Shown here one piece after another: positions 9,064-18,120 of a DNA stretch of 64,000 nt. Made by a program: the position numbers and the translations under genes. The notes under the pieces were generated by a model. It was not told the origin of the DNA and did not search any database. It saw only the letters and a list, made by a program, of their open reading frames with translations. This DNA is from Candidatus Izimoplasma sp. ZiA1. GTDB taxonomy: Bacteria; Bacillota_I; Bacilli_A; Izemoplasmatales; Izemoplasmataceae. The stretch lies in the NCBI GenBank assembly GCA_002285055.1, contig NQYJ01000002.1, positions 186,001 through 250,000 on the forward strand, given 5' to 3'. How positions within the stretch are numbered: the stretch's first letter is position 1; each line of letters begins with the position of its first letter.

Positions 9064-9943
9064 ACTACTATTTGATAAAATAAAAGAATCAGGACGGAAT
9101 ATTGATTTATTATTAATTCAAAATTTAGAATTTGATAAAAGTGTTGAAATAATAAAGGAACTTAGAAAATATCAAAATGTTGATTTGGGATTTGGTAATA
9201 GTTTAGAACCAGACGTTAGAGTTCCTTCTTCAACTGTACTTTGTACTAATATGGCAGTTAACATATTAGAGGAGCTAAAATACTCCAATGAAAAGGAAAA
9301 ACTTATAAAGGAAATTATTGATTACTATGAAATGGTTTTTGATTACGATAATTACTGTTTTACTCTGACTACCCCTGATGTAAATAACTATCCTAGAGCT
9401 ATTTGGTGGAATTATGAGAGTGTTGAAGATTTTGATTATTTAAACCCTAACCCTGAGATATGCGGATTTTTAAACAAATATCATCAGTTTGTTTCTAGAA
9501 TTGATTTAAAACGCTTTAATAAAATGGTAATTGCTGCAATTATTGGTGATAAGTTTTGTGATTCATCAATGCATTCATTACTTAGTGTCTTGGCATATTA
9601 TGATAGATCTGAAAATGTCATAAAAAACAAAGTGTGTCCTTATATAAAAATGAAAGTTGATAATATGATTAAAAACTATGATACTAATTCTGATACTTAT
9701 ACATTTGAGCCAGTAGATGCATATGTTGTTTCAAGTAAGTTTGTTAACGGTTTTGAGAAAGAATTAGAGCAAAATATCCAAAGAATTGAGTCGATTCTTA
9801 ATAGTGATAAATTAATTTATCCTAAATGGACATGGTATCAATATGATGACTATTTTGAGAAAAATGCAAAACCAGAGTGGGCATCGTATCTCACTTTCAA
9901 GGCTTTCAAAGTAGTAGAAAAATATAATAAAAAAAGAGGGTAA
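9050..9943 (+). CDS. Conserved protein resembling prenyltransferase-like alpha-alpha toroid proteins
   Basis: A roughly 297-residue cytosolic protein. An early NVDLGFGNSLEPDVRVPSSTVLCTNMAVNIL stretch matches a family in Bacillales with the pattern GGFGxxLEPDxxxPxSSxxxT, which I recall as terpenoid-cyclase/prenyltransferase toroid-like; no catalytic activity is established. The start is uncertain: ATG 9050 or ATG 9056, neither with a good ribosome site, so translation probably depends on coupling to the overlapping upstream gene that stops at 9063. The pair looks like a two-gene operon. Confidence 0.55.
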   Translation: MIMNKLLFDKIKESGRNIDLLLIQNLEFDKSVEIIKELRKYQNVDLGFGNSLEPDVRVPSSTVLCTNMAVNILEELKYSNEKEKLIKEIIDYYEMVFDYDNYCFTLTTPDVNNYPRAIWWNYESVEDFDYLNPNPEICGFLNKYHQFVSRIDLKRFNKMVIAAIIGDKFCDSSMHSLLSVLAYYDRSENVIKNKVCPYIKMKVDNMIKNYDTNSDTYTFEPVDAYVVSSKFVNGFEKELEQNIQRIESILNSDKLIYPKWTWYQYDDYFEKNAKPEWASYLTFKAFKVVEKYNKKRG

Positions 9944-9956
9944 CCTCTTTTTTTTA
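9931..9956 (+). terminator. Rho-independent terminator overlapping the stop codon
   Basis: AAAAAGAGG / CCTCTTTTT stem, GTAA loop, T-run. Confidence 0.85.
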
Positions 9957-10000
9957 TTTTTTATGACACTTATGAGTATTATATAATTGAGGTGATAAAA

Positions 10001-11827
10001 ATGAAAAAATTAATTATTATGCTTATTGTTGTTTTTATGTTATTTAATAAAGATGTATTTGCATTAACAATCTATGATTTCTTACCAGCAGGAGTAAACT
10101 ACTTAGATGAGGAAAATTTATCTTACACAAATAATGGTTTTATGCTTAATGAACCAATAAGAGTAAAACCAAATACAACATATACATTTTCATTTCCAGG
10201 TTTAGACTTATTGGGTAATGAAACAATAGTAATGATTAGTGGTGATGTAACTTATATTAATGAGGAAGTAAATAATGTAATAAACTGTGAATTGGATTAT
10301 GAAATATCACATTGCACCTTTACAACAACTTCTAATGTCGAAAAAATATATTTGCATTTCGAAGCTACTAGATTTTATGAGTTTGATTCTTACTATGGCT
10401 TCACTAACTTTCAGTTAGAAGAAGGATCTGTTTATACTAATTATGAGCAATATATTGCTCCTGATGTCGATTTGATGCCACCTTCATTTAATAGTAGTGG
10501 TATTTATACAGTAGCTTATACGGCTAATGAAAACATAGCTGTGATAATAGATTCTCACATTAATGTTATAGACAATTGTGATGGGGATATAAGCGATAGT
10601 ATAATTATTCTTGAGGATAATTATACAGGGTATGAAACATCGATTGGTGAATACTTAGTAAAACTTAAAGTTACTGATAGCTCAGGTAATATTGCAACTT
10701 TTGATTTGATAATTATGGTAGTTGATGATGTACCACCTCTTATCATTGGTCCTGATACAATTGAAATAAGTTGTGATGATAGTTTAGGTCTAAATGATAT
10801 CATAAATTTATATTATAGTGCGAATGACGGATATGAATCAGAACTAGGCTTGTTAGTATCAACTGATGAATATTCTGGATTTGAAGGGATAATTGGCGAA
10901 TATAACCTTATTTTAGAAGCGACAGACACATCATTAAACAAAACCGTTAAAAATGTTGTTATAAGTATTGTTGATAAAATAGCTCCAGTAATTAATGGAA
11001 ACTTAGAATATGATTTCCTTATGTCGTCAAATAACTCACTTATTGAAATAATTAATAGCTTTGAGTATTCTGATAATTATTATGGAAAATCAGAAATTCA
11101 AATTGAAATTATCTATGATGACTTTTCTGAAAACAAGAAAATTGTTGGAGAGTATTATACAAAAATTTTATTAAGAGACTTATCTAATAATGAAAGTGTA
11201 TACGATATTATCATAAATTGTATAGATGATATTCCTCCGGTTTTAACTAACTCAACAGAGTTTATGATTTCAAGTGAGAATGAGATTGATCTTAGTAATA
11301 TAGTAAATGCTTTTATAGTATCAGATAACTGTGATGAACTTCTAGTTAGCGACATATATATTATTGAAAATCTATATAGTAATAATAAAACCAGTGTTGG
11401 GTCTAAAAGGATTGTTTTTGGACTTAGAGATTTTAGTGACAATATTGCAACTTTTACAATCAATATTAGTGTTATAGACAATATACCACCAATAATATAC
11501 ATCGACTCATACATTATTGAGGTTGATAATACAATTAATTTAACAAATGATGATATCTTAAGAGTATTAAAGCAAAATAATGAAGTTGGTCCTGAATCAG
11601 TAATATCAAACATTTCTGTTAATGAGTACCAAGAAATGACAAGTATCCCAGGGACTTATTTGTTAAGTCTTGATTTAAGTGATGGAACTGAAACCATAAG
11701 CAAAGAATTACTTATCAAGGTAAATGGTGACAACGAGAAAACTTATAGCTTAAAAACAATTATCACTTACAGTGTAACTTTAAGTTTTGTTGGATTCGTT
11801 ATTGTCAAAAAAATCATCAGTAAATAA
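10001..11827 (+). CDS. Surface-anchored protein with four Ig-like (HYR/DUF5011-type) repeats
   Basis: A 608-residue exported protein: signal peptide to about residue 23 (ending VFA), an N-terminal beta-rich domain to about 155, then tandem Ig-like domains of about 84 residues. Each is bounded by a V-x-D-x-x-P-P hinge, at about residues 240 (VVDDVPPLI), 323 (IVDKIAPVI), 407 (CIDDIPPVL) and 492 (VIDNIPPII). A single C-terminal membrane helix (SVTLSFVGFVIVKKIISK) anchors it, with no LPxTG motif. Such repeats usually act as stalks or adhesins. ATG 10001 follows GAGGTG; the GTG at 9992 is in the ribosome site. Confidence 0.8.
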   Translation: MKKLIIMLIVVFMLFNKDVFALTIYDFLPAGVNYLDEENLSYTNNGFMLNEPIRVKPNTTYTFSFPGLDLLGNETIVMISGDVTYINEEVNNVINCELDYEISHCTFTTTSNVEKIYLHFEATRFYEFDSYYGFTNFQLEEGSVYTNYEQYIAPDVDLMPPSFNSSGIYTVAYTANENIAVIIDSHINVIDNCDGDISDSIIILEDNYTGYETSIGEYLVKLKVTDSSGNIATFDLIIMVVDDVPPLIIGPDTIEISCDDSLGLNDIINLYYSANDGYESELGLLVSTDEYSGFEGIIGEYNLILEATDTSLNKTVKNVVISIVDKIAPVINGNLEYDFLMSSNNSLIEIINSFEYSDNYYGKSEIQIEIIYDDFSENKKIVGEYYTKILLRDLSNNESVYDIIINCIDDIPPVLTNSTEFMISSENEIDLSNIVNAFIVSDNCDELLVSDIYIIENLYSNNKTSVGSKRIVFGLRDFSDNIATFTINISVIDNIPPIIYIDSYIIEVDNTINLTNDDILRVLKQNNEVGPESVISNISVNEYQEMTSIPGTYLLSLDLSDGTETISKELLIKVNGDNEKTYSLKTIITYSVTLSFVGFVIVKKIISK

Positions 11828-11918
11828 ATATATAATTTATTCAAATAATTGAGTGTTTCGTGTGCTTTTTATGCCCGTTTATAATAGAATATATAAGGAC
11901 ATAGAAGAGGTGGTAAAT

Positions 11919-13112
11919 GTGAAAACAATGAAACTGAAAGATGGAATTTACTGGATAGGTTCTGTTGATCACGAGTTAAGAGAATTTGATGTTGTATTAC
12001 ATGCGAAATACGGAACTACATATAATTCATATTTAGTTAAAGGATCAAAAAAGACAGCAATTATTGATACTGTAAAACATACAAAAATTGATGATTATTT
12101 AGATAAACTAAAGGACTTAGTAGATATTAAAGATGTTGATTATATTATCATAAATCATGCTGAACCTGATCATACAGGTTCTATAAAAAAACTATTAGAG
12201 TTAAATAAAGATATTATTGTTGTTGGTTCTAGAGCAGCTTTATCGAACTTAAAAGAAATAACAAATATGGAATTTAATGAGTTTGCAGTTTCTGAGAATA
12301 AAACTTTAGACTTAGGTGATAAAGTGTTTAAATTTATATCAGCTCCAAACTTACATTGGCCTGATACAATTTACTCATATTTAGAAACAGATAATGTAAT
12401 ATTTACTTGTGATTCTTTTGGTTCACATTACGGTATGGACATACCGTTACAAAGTAAAATTACAAATTATGAAGAGTATATGGACGGATTCCATTACTAT
12501 TTTGAAAAGATTTTATTACCATTTAAATCATTTATGATTAGAGCGATAAACAAAATTGAAAAGTTAGATATAGATATGGTATGTACTGGACATGGACCTA
12601 TTTTAGATGAAGACCCATGGAAGATAATCAATTATTCAAAAGAGCTTTCACTAGTAAATAAAACAAATAGTATTAAAGAAGTTGTTATCCCATATGTAAC
12701 AAGTTACGGGTACACAACAGTATTAGTAAATAAAATTAAAGAAGTACTGGAAAACAACAAGATAAAAGTATCGACATATGATATGACTTATGATGATCTT
12801 GATGAAGTAATGTTAGCTCTTAAGAGTTGTGATGGGGTTCTATTTGGTTCTCCTACAATCTTAGGAGATGCCTTATTTCCTTTATGGCAAATTCTAATCA
12901 GACTTAATCCATACGAGCAAGGAATCAAAAAAGCAAGTGTATTTGGTAGTTATGGTTGGAGTGGTGAAGGTATTAAACATGTTGATGAAAGACTAAAACA
13001 ACTGAAATATAAAACTATTGAGCCATTTAAACTTAAATTTCAACCATCTGATGATGAGCTTGTTGAAGTAGAGAAATATGCTTTATCATTTGTAGAATTA
13101 TTAAATAAGTAA
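11919..13112 (+). CDS. Flavodiiron protein (FprA/A-type flavoprotein)
   Basis: A 397-residue enzyme combining a metallo-beta-lactamase-like diiron domain with a flavodoxin domain. Diiron ligands are visible in HAEPDHTG, LHWPDT, CDSFGSHYG and TGHGPI; the FMN-binding flavodoxin part starts about residue 250. Flavodiiron proteins reduce O2 or NO to water or N2O and protect anaerobes. No rubredoxin domain or adjacent rubredoxin gene is seen, so the electron donor is unknown. GTG 11919, five bases after GAGGTGG, is chosen. The frame is open upstream to 11853, but that would cross a TATAAT box at 11880-11885. Single-gene transcript with its own terminator. Confidence 0.92.
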   Translation: MKTMKLKDGIYWIGSVDHELREFDVVLHAKYGTTYNSYLVKGSKKTAIIDTVKHTKIDDYLDKLKDLVDIKDVDYIIINHAEPDHTGSIKKLLELNKDIIVVGSRAALSNLKEITNMEFNEFAVSENKTLDLGDKVFKFISAPNLHWPDTIYSYLETDNVIFTCDSFGSHYGMDIPLQSKITNYEEYMDGFHYYFEKILLPFKSFMIRAINKIEKLDIDMVCTGHGPILDEDPWKIINYSKELSLVNKTNSIKEVVIPYVTSYGYTTVLVNKIKEVLENNKIKVSTYDMTYDDLDEVMLALKSCDGVLFGSPTILGDALFPLWQILIRLNPYEQGIKKASVFGSYGWSGEGIKHVDERLKQLKYKTIEPFKLKFQPSDDELVEVEKYALSFVELLNK

Positions 13113-13137
13113 AAGTTGAAGAAATTCAACTTTTTTT
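13111..13137 (+). terminator. Rho-independent terminator after the flavodiiron gene
   Basis: AAAGTTGAA / TTCAACTTT stem, GAAA loop, T7. Confidence 0.9.
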
Positions 13138-13138
13138 A

Positions 13139-13187
13139 TTGAGATAAATTTGAATATGTTATATAATAGTTAGGTAAATACTAACTA
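13139..13187 (+). promoter_or_regulatory. Promoter and inverted-repeat operator of the MarR-ABC operon
   Basis: TTGAGA (13139-13144), 17 bp, TATAAT (13162-13167). Starting at the last base of the -10 box is an inverted repeat TAGTTAG (13167-13173), seven bases, CTAACTA (13181-13187). An operator over the transcription start fits MarR autorepression and drug-induced release, which is inferred from position. Confidence 0.65.
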
Positions 13188-13209
13188 ACTATATTAGTGA
13201 GGTGATTTA

Positions 13210-13632
13210 ATGAATGAAGAAGATGTTAGAAAATCTTTTAATTACTTTTTAAAAATGTATTTTGATGCAGCAAAAGAAGTTTATGATGAAATGAGATTCA
13301 ACGAACTACCAGGAAGTAATTTCAAATACTTGAAAAAAATTTACAAAGCTAAAAAAATTACTCCATCTGATTTTGCTAAGCAGTTTAATTTGTCAAAACC
13401 CACAGTAACAGAAATTATAAATAAATTTCTAGAATTTGGATTAATAGTTAAAAAGACTGATGAACTAGATAAAAGGAAATACTACATTTCTCTAACTGAA
13501 AGAGGAAGTATTTTAGCTAGATCAAATGAGTTCGAGAGTAAAAGAGCTGTACAAAAAATGTACGAGAAATTAACAACAGAGGAATTAAAACAATTAGTTT
13601 CTATTTTTAATAAATTTGAGGTGAAAAAATGA
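13210..13632 (+). CDS. MarR family transcriptional regulator
   Basis: A 140-residue winged-helix protein. The recognition region ITPSDFAKQFNLSKPTVTEIINKFLEFGLI and the wing with DELDKRKYYISLTERG are typical MarR. It is the first gene of a three-gene operon: its stop overlaps the start of the following ABC exporter half by four bases (ATGA). It most likely represses the operon by binding the inverted repeat at 13167-13187 and is released by a substrate of the exporter; the ligand is unknown. Confidence 0.9.
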   Translation: MNEEDVRKSFNYFLKMYFDAAKEVYDEMRFNELPGSNFKYLKKIYKAKKITPSDFAKQFNLSKPTVTEIINKFLEFGLIVKKTDELDKRKYYISLTERGSILARSNEFESKRAVQKMYEKLTTEELKQLVSIFNKFEVKK

Positions 13633-15401
13633 TTTTTGGAAAAACAGTAAACAAATATTACTTAAAATATCTTCATCTCTTTTTAGCAGGTATCGCTTTT
13701 TTAGTTGTTATAGACTATGTTCAACTAGAAATACCTACCCTTATTGGAGGGCTAATAGATGGTGTTGATAAGCAAACAATTACAGCTTTAGATATCAAAA
13801 ATATAATTTTACAAATTTCCCTATTTGTGGTCATAATTGTAATTGGTAGATTTTTCTGGAGGTTCTTTATTTTTGGAGCATCAAGAAGAGTAGATTATGG
13901 AATGAGAAATGAATTATTTGAACATTCTTTAAAACTTTCAAACAATTTTTACTCAAAAAACAAAGTTGGAGGTTTAATGGCTTATTTTACTAATGATATT
14001 GAGTCAGTAAGAAGAGCAATTGGCCCTGGAATGATAATGCTTGTAGATGCCCTATTCTTAGGAGGACTAGCATTTTACAAGATGTTTAAACTTGACGTTA
14101 AACTAGCATTCTTTTCTGCTATTCCTTTACTCTTTATTGCCTTACTTGGTTCTGTACTAGGTAATAAAATGCGTAAGAAATTTAAGGAAGCACAAAAGGC
14201 TTTTGAGGATTTAAGTGATTTTACTACAGAAAACTTGTCAGGGATAAATGTAGTAAAGGCGTTTGTAAAAGAACAAACAGAAATTAAAGAATTCTTGAAA
14301 GTTAACAATGTTGTTAAGCAAAAAAACATTGATTATGTTAAAATTCAATCATTGCTTCAAATTACTATTAGAATGGTAGTAAGTATAATCTTTGTTGTAA
14401 TTTTAGCATATGGTGGTACACTTGTTAGTCAAACTAAATTATTGCCTGAAGCTGAACAATTTACGATAGGGGATCTTAATACTTTTATTATGTATTTTTC
14501 TACTCTAATATGGCCAATGATGGCTCTATCAATGATTATAAATGTTAGAAGCAGAGGGAAAGCATCTCTTCAAAGGATTGATATGATTCTTAATGAAAAA
14601 ATTGATGTTTATGATAATGATGTTTTAGAGATTGATGAACTTCAAGGAAAAATTGAGTTTAGAGATTTAACATTTAAGTATAATGATTCAATTGAACCGG
14701 TATTAAAAAACATTAGTTTTACAATAAATAACGGTGAAACTGTTGGAGTGCTAGGCCGTACTGGAAGTGGAAAAACTTCAATTTTAGACTTGCTCTTAAG
14801 AATTTATAATGTTGGTGAAAACCAGATTTATATAGATGATGTTGATATCATGAAATACCCTTTAAAAACTATAAGAAGTAACATTGGATATGTGCCTCAA
14901 GATGGATTCTTATTTAGTAATTCAATTAAATATAATATAGCTTTAGGAATAAAGAAGGATATTGATTATACAAATGATGTTATTGAAGTAGCTAAGCTTA
15001 GTGATGTTCATGAAAACATAATTGATTTCACAGATGGCTATGACACAATCATCGGTGAACGCGGTGTTACTTTAAGTGGAGGACAACGCCAAAGAGTCGC
15101 GATAGCTAGAGCTCTTATTAAAGATCCTGCAATCTTAATTTTAGACGACAGTGTATCAGCTGTTGATACTAAAACAGAGGAAAAAATATTAACGAATCTT
15201 AACAAAATGAGAAAAGATAAAACAACAATTATTATCGCACATAGAATCAGTACAATTAAGGATGCAAATAAAATAATTGTTATTGATGAGGGTAAAGTAA
15301 TTGGAGTTGGGACTCATAATGAATTATTGTTAAGCTGTGAATTCTATCAAGACATGGTAAATAGACAAAAACTTGAAGACGAAATCGAGGTGTTATCATG
15401 A
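13629..15401 (+). CDS. ABC exporter half-transporter, degenerate Walker B subunit
   Basis: A 590-residue fused permease-ATPase: six membrane helices (about 15-310), then an ATPase domain with Walker A GRTGSGKTS, canonical signature LSGGQ and Walker B ILILDDSVSAVD, where the catalytic Glu is Asp. This is the pattern of one partner of heterodimeric multidrug ABC exporters (BmrC/BmrD, TM287/288 type), whose degenerate site pairs with a changed signature in the partner; the next gene has FSSGQ as expected. It overlaps MarR upstream and its partner downstream by four bases each, so the proteins are made in linked amounts. The substrate is unknown, probably a drug or lipid-like compound. Confidence 0.92.
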   Translation: MIFGKTVNKYYLKYLHLFLAGIAFLVVIDYVQLEIPTLIGGLIDGVDKQTITALDIKNIILQISLFVVIIVIGRFFWRFFIFGASRRVDYGMRNELFEHSLKLSNNFYSKNKVGGLMAYFTNDIESVRRAIGPGMIMLVDALFLGGLAFYKMFKLDVKLAFFSAIPLLFIALLGSVLGNKMRKKFKEAQKAFEDLSDFTTENLSGINVVKAFVKEQTEIKEFLKVNNVVKQKNIDYVKIQSLLQITIRMVVSIIFVVILAYGGTLVSQTKLLPEAEQFTIGDLNTFIMYFSTLIWPMMALSMIINVRSRGKASLQRIDMILNEKIDVYDNDVLEIDELQGKIEFRDLTFKYNDSIEPVLKNISFTINNGETVGVLGRTGSGKTSILDLLLRIYNVGENQIYIDDVDIMKYPLKTIRSNIGYVPQDGFLFSNSIKYNIALGIKKDIDYTNDVIEVAKLSDVHENIIDFTDGYDTIIGERGVTLSGGQRQRVAIARALIKDPAILILDDSVSAVDTKTEEKILTNLNKMRKDKTTIIIAHRISTIKDANKIIVIDEGKVIGVGTHNELLLSCEFYQDMVNRQKLEDEIEVLS

Positions 15402-17173
15402 ATGAAGAAGAATTAGAAAAACGACAACATACGATGAGTGATGGCGTAATAATCAAAAGGTTATTAAAATATGCACTGCCATTTAAAAAAGATTTTGTTA
15501 TTACATTCCTCTTTATGTTGCTAACTGTAGGTTTTAGTTTACTAGAACCATATATTATCGGAAAAAGTGTTGATACTTTAGATTCGGATAATATTGACTT
15601 ACATGTCCTGTTTAGTTATTTAGTAGTATTTTTAGTAATTATTATCCTAGGTGCTGCTTTTAATTACTTACAGACAATCATACTTCAAATTACTGGGCAA
15701 AAAATCATATATAATATTCGTAAGGAAGTATTTACACATTTGGAATATCAAGATATAGGTTACTTAAATAGTGTTCCAACGGGTTCTTTTGTTACTAGAG
15801 TGACAAATGATACTAATACTTTAAATGAGATGTATACGAGTGTAATTGTGAGTGTATTTAAGAATCTATTAATGATAGTAGGTATCTTACTTGCAATGTT
15901 TTTGCTTAATTGGAAGATTACATTACTAGTGTTAATAGTTGTACCATTTATAATTGTTGCTAGTTTTGTTTTTAGAATATTTTCAAGAAGACAATACCGT
16001 AAAACAAGAGCTCATCTATCCAAAGTTAATGCTTTTTTAGCAGAACATTTAGCTGGAATGAAAATCATTCAAGTGTTTAATCAAGAAGAAGATAAATTAG
16101 AAGAGTTTGATGAAAAAAATACACTATTAAAAAAAGCATACTTTAAGCAAATTTTAATTTTTGGTGTTTACCGACCAACAATGTACTTAATGTATATGGT
16201 ATCAACACTAATTATTTTATACTTTGGTGGAGTCGGTGTCCTTGAGGGAACCTTTACTATTGGTTTATTAATTGCATTTCAAAATTATATTGGTCGATTT
16301 TTTGAACCAATCCAACAACTTGCTGAACAATTTAATATTCTACAATCAGCCTTTGCCTCGAGTGAAAGAATCTTTGGGATTCTTGATTCAAAGCCAACAG
16401 TAAATGATTTAGAGGATTCAATTGAACTAGAAAACATCAAAGGTGAAATTGAATTTAAAAATGTTTGGTTTAAATATATTAATGATGAATGGGTATTAAA
16501 AGATGTAAGTTTTAAAGTGGAAGCCAAAGAGTCTATTGCTTTTGTAGGAGCTACAGGAGCAGGTAAAACAACAATATTAGCTTTACTTACAAGGAATTAT
16601 GATATTCAAAAAGGAACTATTTACCTTGATGGTATTGATATTACAAAAATTAAGAAAAGTAGTTTAAGAAAATTTGTTGGACAAATGCTACAAGATGTAT
16701 TTATGTTTAGTGGAACTATTAAATCTAATATAAAACTTAGAAATGATAATATAACAGATGAAGAAATGGTAGATGCTTGTAAATATGTAAACGCAGACAA
16801 ATTTATTGAAAAATTACCAAATAGATATGAAGAAGAAGTTAGAGAAAGAGGAAATAATTTTTCAAGTGGACAACGTCAATTACTGAGCTTTGCAAGAACC
16901 ATTGTTCATGATCCAAAAATTATGATTTTAGATGAGGCAACTAGTAATATTGACACTGAAACTGAACAATTAATTCAAGAATCTTTAACAAAAATGATGT
17001 CAATAGGAACAATGTTAATTGTCGCTCATAGATTATCAACTATTCAACATGTAGACCGTATAATAGTCCTAAGTAAAGGTGAAATTATTGAGCAGGGTAC
17101 TCACCAGGAATTATTAAAACAAAAAGGACATTATCATAATCTATATGAACTTCAATATAAAGAAAGAGATTAA
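15398..17173 (+). CDS. ABC exporter half-transporter, catalytic subunit
   Basis: A 591-residue partner of the preceding protein: six membrane helices, then an ATPase domain with Walker A GATGAGKTT, a degenerate signature FSSGQ and a canonical Walker B IMILDEATSNID with catalytic Glu and AHRLST H-loop. The canonical ATP site would combine this Walker A/B with LSGGQ of the other subunit. The changed signature faces the other subunit's Asp-type Walker B. Last gene of the MarR operon, closed by a terminator; a heliorhodopsin gene follows 73 bp later. Confidence 0.92.
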   Translation: MNEEELEKRQHTMSDGVIIKRLLKYALPFKKDFVITFLFMLLTVGFSLLEPYIIGKSVDTLDSDNIDLHVLFSYLVVFLVIIILGAAFNYLQTIILQITGQKIIYNIRKEVFTHLEYQDIGYLNSVPTGSFVTRVTNDTNTLNEMYTSVIVSVFKNLLMIVGILLAMFLLNWKITLLVLIVVPFIIVASFVFRIFSRRQYRKTRAHLSKVNAFLAEHLAGMKIIQVFNQEEDKLEEFDEKNTLLKKAYFKQILIFGVYRPTMYLMYMVSTLIILYFGGVGVLEGTFTIGLLIAFQNYIGRFFEPIQQLAEQFNILQSAFASSERIFGILDSKPTVNDLEDSIELENIKGEIEFKNVWFKYINDEWVLKDVSFKVEAKESIAFVGATGAGKTTILALLTRNYDIQKGTIYLDGIDITKIKKSSLRKFVGQMLQDVFMFSGTIKSNIKLRNDNITDEEMVDACKYVNADKFIEKLPNRYEEEVRERGNNFSSGQRQLLSFARTIVHDPKIMILDEATSNIDTETEQLIQESLTKMMSIGTMLIVAHRLSTIQHVDRIIVLSKGEIIEQGTHQELLKQKGHYHNLYELQYKERD

Positions 17174-17188
17174 TTCTCTTTTTTTTGT
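17163..17188 (+). terminator. Rho-independent terminator of the MarR-ABC operon
   Basis: AAAGAGA / TCTCTTT stem with TTAAT loop and a T8 run. Confidence 0.85.
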
Positions 17189-17190
17189 AG

Positions 17191-17230
17191 TTTACTTGCT
17201 TATAAACTGTATAAATAGTAAAGTTATAAT
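17191..17230 (+). promoter_or_regulatory. Heliorhodopsin promoter region with nested inverted repeats
   Basis: A TATAAT box lies at 17225-17230, 16 bp before the start codon. Upstream are TTTACT (17191-17196) and AGTAAA (17217-17222), and nested within them TTATA (17200-17204) and TATAA (17210-17214), giving an imperfect palindrome centred near 17207. No good -35 box is seen, which would suit an activator, but this is speculative. Confidence 0.4.
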
Positions 17231-17246
17231 ATAAGGGAGTGATAAA

Positions 17247-18017
17247 ATGAGTTTTGAAAAATTAAGAAAGTTTAATTTAATAATGGGTATATTCCATTTA
17301 ATACAAGGGAGTTTTATGTTACTTGCTGCACTATTTATAGACCAAATATCAAACTTTAAACCAATTATACAAACTAATTTTTTAATGTTTGATGAAACAT
17401 CAATGAGACTTGTTTCCAATAACCAAGAGTTATTCAAATTGCCTTTTGGTGTTCTTGTTGCTAGCTTTTTATTATTAAGTGCTCTTGCGCATTTTATAAT
17501 AGTGCTCCCAAAATTTAATAAAATTTATAATAAAGATTTAGAAAATAATATTAATCGTTTTAGATGGTTTGAGTACATGATAAGTAGTTCATTAATGATC
17601 GTGTTAATTGCAACACTATTTGGAGTTTTTGATTTTGGAGCACTTATACTTATATTTGGTATAAACGCTGTAATGAATCTGCTTGGATACTTAATGGAAG
17701 TTTTAAATAAATATACTGATAAAACTAAATGGTCGCCATTTGTTATTGGCAGTATAGCGGGAATCCTTCCATGGATTGTTGTTACATTATATGCATTTGG
17801 TAATGCAGATCCAAGTGAAGTCCCATTCTTTGTATATATCATATTTGGTAGTTATTTCTTGTTTTTTAATCTTTTCCCAATCAATATGGTATTACAATAC
17901 AAGAAAATAGGAAAATGGAAAGATTATATTTATGGTGAAAGAACTTACATTGTATTAAGCTTAGTATCAAAATCTTTACTAGCATGGTTAGTGTTTGGTG
18001 GAGTAATGCAACCTTAA
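17247..18017 (+). CDS. Heliorhodopsin
   Basis: A 256-residue, seven-helix retinal protein of the heliorhodopsin family. Family landmarks are His17 in helix 1 (NLIMGIFHLIQG), His82, the RWFEYMISSSLMIVLIA helix 3 with Glu109 as probable Schiff-base counterion, and helix 7 GERTYIVLSLVSKSLLAW with Lys242 as retinal-linking lysine. These correspond to H23, H80, E107 and K241 of the founding member 48C12 as I recall. Heliorhodopsins face inward, do not pump protons and are thought to be light sensors or regulators. ATG 17247 follows GGGAGTG. It has its own terminator. No retinal-forming dioxygenase gene is in the window, so retinal must come from elsewhere. Confidence 0.9.
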   Translation: MSFEKLRKFNLIMGIFHLIQGSFMLLAALFIDQISNFKPIIQTNFLMFDETSMRLVSNNQELFKLPFGVLVASFLLLSALAHFIIVLPKFNKIYNKDLENNINRFRWFEYMISSSLMIVLIATLFGVFDFGALILIFGINAVMNLLGYLMEVLNKYTDKTKWSPFVIGSIAGILPWIVVTLYAFGNADPSEVPFFVYIIFGSYFLFFNLFPINMVLQYKKIGKWKDYIYGERTYIVLSLVSKSLLAWLVFGGVMQP

Positions 18018-18042
18018 AAATCAGCTTTTGCTGTTTTTTTTT
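18015..18042 (+). terminator. Rho-independent terminator after heliorhodopsin
   Basis: CAGC / GCTG core within A-rich and T-rich flanks, overlapping the stop codon. Confidence 0.65.
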
Positions 18043-18052
18043 ATTTTCTCTA

Positions 18053-18111
18053 TTGCGTATTGCGAAGTAGTATGATAAAATTAAATCACTACTTGATATT
18101 GCGAAGTAGTA
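18053..18111 (+). promoter_or_regulatory. PadR operon promoter with repeated TATTGCGAAGTAGTA operator
   Basis: TATTGCGAAGTAGTA occurs twice as an exact direct repeat (18058-18072 and 18097-18111). Between them ACTACTT (18089-18095) is the inverse of AAGTAGT, making an inverted repeat with the second copy. Boxes TTGCGT (18053-18058) and TAAAAT (18076-18081) are 17 bp apart. The second repeat abuts the AGGAGG ribosome site. Binding here by the adjacent PadR protein is the simplest explanation. Confidence 0.6.
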
Positions 18112-18120
18112 GGAGGCGTT

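Noticed and set aside
13629..17173. Walker B Asp and altered signature motifs as signs of pseudogenes
   Set aside because: The same complementary pattern appears in all three ABC pairs and is normal for heterodimeric exporters with one degenerate ATP site.
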